Assembly (NCBI GenBank): GCA_947461335.1 | Contig: CANHLB010000079.1 | Span: forward strand, 1 to 7,647 | Source: Burkholderiaceae bacterium | GTDB taxonomy: Bacteria > Pseudomonadota > Gammaproteobacteria > Burkholderiales > Burkholderiaceae | DNA length: 7,647 bases | Reading direction: 5' to 3' | Shown: positions 7,568 through 7,647 of the stretch, piece by piece | How positions within the stretch are numbered: the stretch's first letter is position 1 | Layout: every line of letters begins with the position of its first letter | Notes under the pieces: generated by a model | Databases searched by the model: none | Told to the model about the DNA's origin: nothing | Seen by the model: only the letters and a program-made list of their open reading frames with translations | Translations under genes and position numbers: made by a program

Positions 7568-7647
7568 TTAATCATAAAGACTGGCTTGGCCAGGAGGTCT
7601 GTGTTTAAAACGCTTATGTACCCAATAGTACTCTGCTGGTCTTTCAC
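7568..7647 (-). CDS. C-terminal end of an LpxL/HtrB-type lipid A acyltransferase (partial)
   Basis: Reading the minus strand in from the window edge gives about 25 residues, [19 protein letters not shown]... ending in SLYD and a TAA at 7568-7570. The pattern (P.EYYWVH.RFK.RPPG...LY) is the typical tail of LpxL/LpxM-family acyltransferases, inner-membrane enzymes that add secondary fatty acids to lipid A. Only the tail is visible, so the catalytic HxxxxD motif cannot be checked, and LpxL cannot be told from a paralogue. It runs in the same direction as dapF and ends 11 bases before its start. Confidence 0.75.
   Translation of the reverse strand, partial: ERPAEYYWVHKRFKHRPPGQASLYD

Noticed and set aside
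1..7647. A novel defence, mobile or biosynthetic system.
   Set aside because: Every long frame belongs to a recognised housekeeping family, composition looks even, and there are no direct repeats, transposase fragments, integrase genes or tRNA-flanked insertions.

Overview
This window looks like a stretch of core chromosome from a low-GC betaproteobacterium, most likely Polynucleobacter or a close relative in the Burkholderiaceae. The reasons are the moderate, slightly AT-rich base composition, the beta-type versions of DksA, SlmA, ArgB, exonuclease III and DapF, and the adjacent metX-metW-AmpG-like genes. This taxonomic call is recognition from memory, not a database result. The window is almost entirely coding: nine complete genes and one partial gene. 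No stretch without a gene exceeds about 70 bases. There are no RNA genes, insertion sequences, CRISPR arrays or phage genes.

Layout. From 72 to 5186, six plus-strand genes are packed so tightly that they probably form one operon: dksA (RNA polymerase stringent-response cofactor), argB (N-acetylglutamate kinase), slmA (TetR-fold nucleoid-occlusion regulator), metX (homoserine O-acyltransferase), metW (methyltransferase-fold partner of MetX) and an AmpG-like MFS transporter. Gaps are 12 and 7 bases, then two 4-base ATGA overlaps, then about 4 bases. The minus-strand exonuclease III gene xth (5188-5970) meets the transporter gene tail to tail with one base between stop codons. It sits head to head with pyrE (5979-6647) with only 8 bases between start codons. 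pyrE in turn runs tail to tail into dapF (6660-7556, minus). Just upstream of dapF is the last part of an LpxL/HtrB-type lipid A acyltransferase gene (7568-7647, minus), cut by the window edge.

Functionally the window mixes amino-acid supply (arginine by argB; methionine by metX/metW; lysine and diaminopimelate by dapF), envelope building and recycling (dapF, the AmpG-like permease, the LpxL-like acyltransferase), pyrimidine synthesis (pyrE), DNA repair (xth), and global or cell-cycle control (dksA, slmA). I see no novel defence, mobile or secondary-metabolite system. The points worth a second look are a DksA lacking three of its four zinc cysteines, the translational coupling of slmA to methionine genes, the 8-base divergent xth/pyrE start region, and the non-ATG starts of the transporter gene and dapF.
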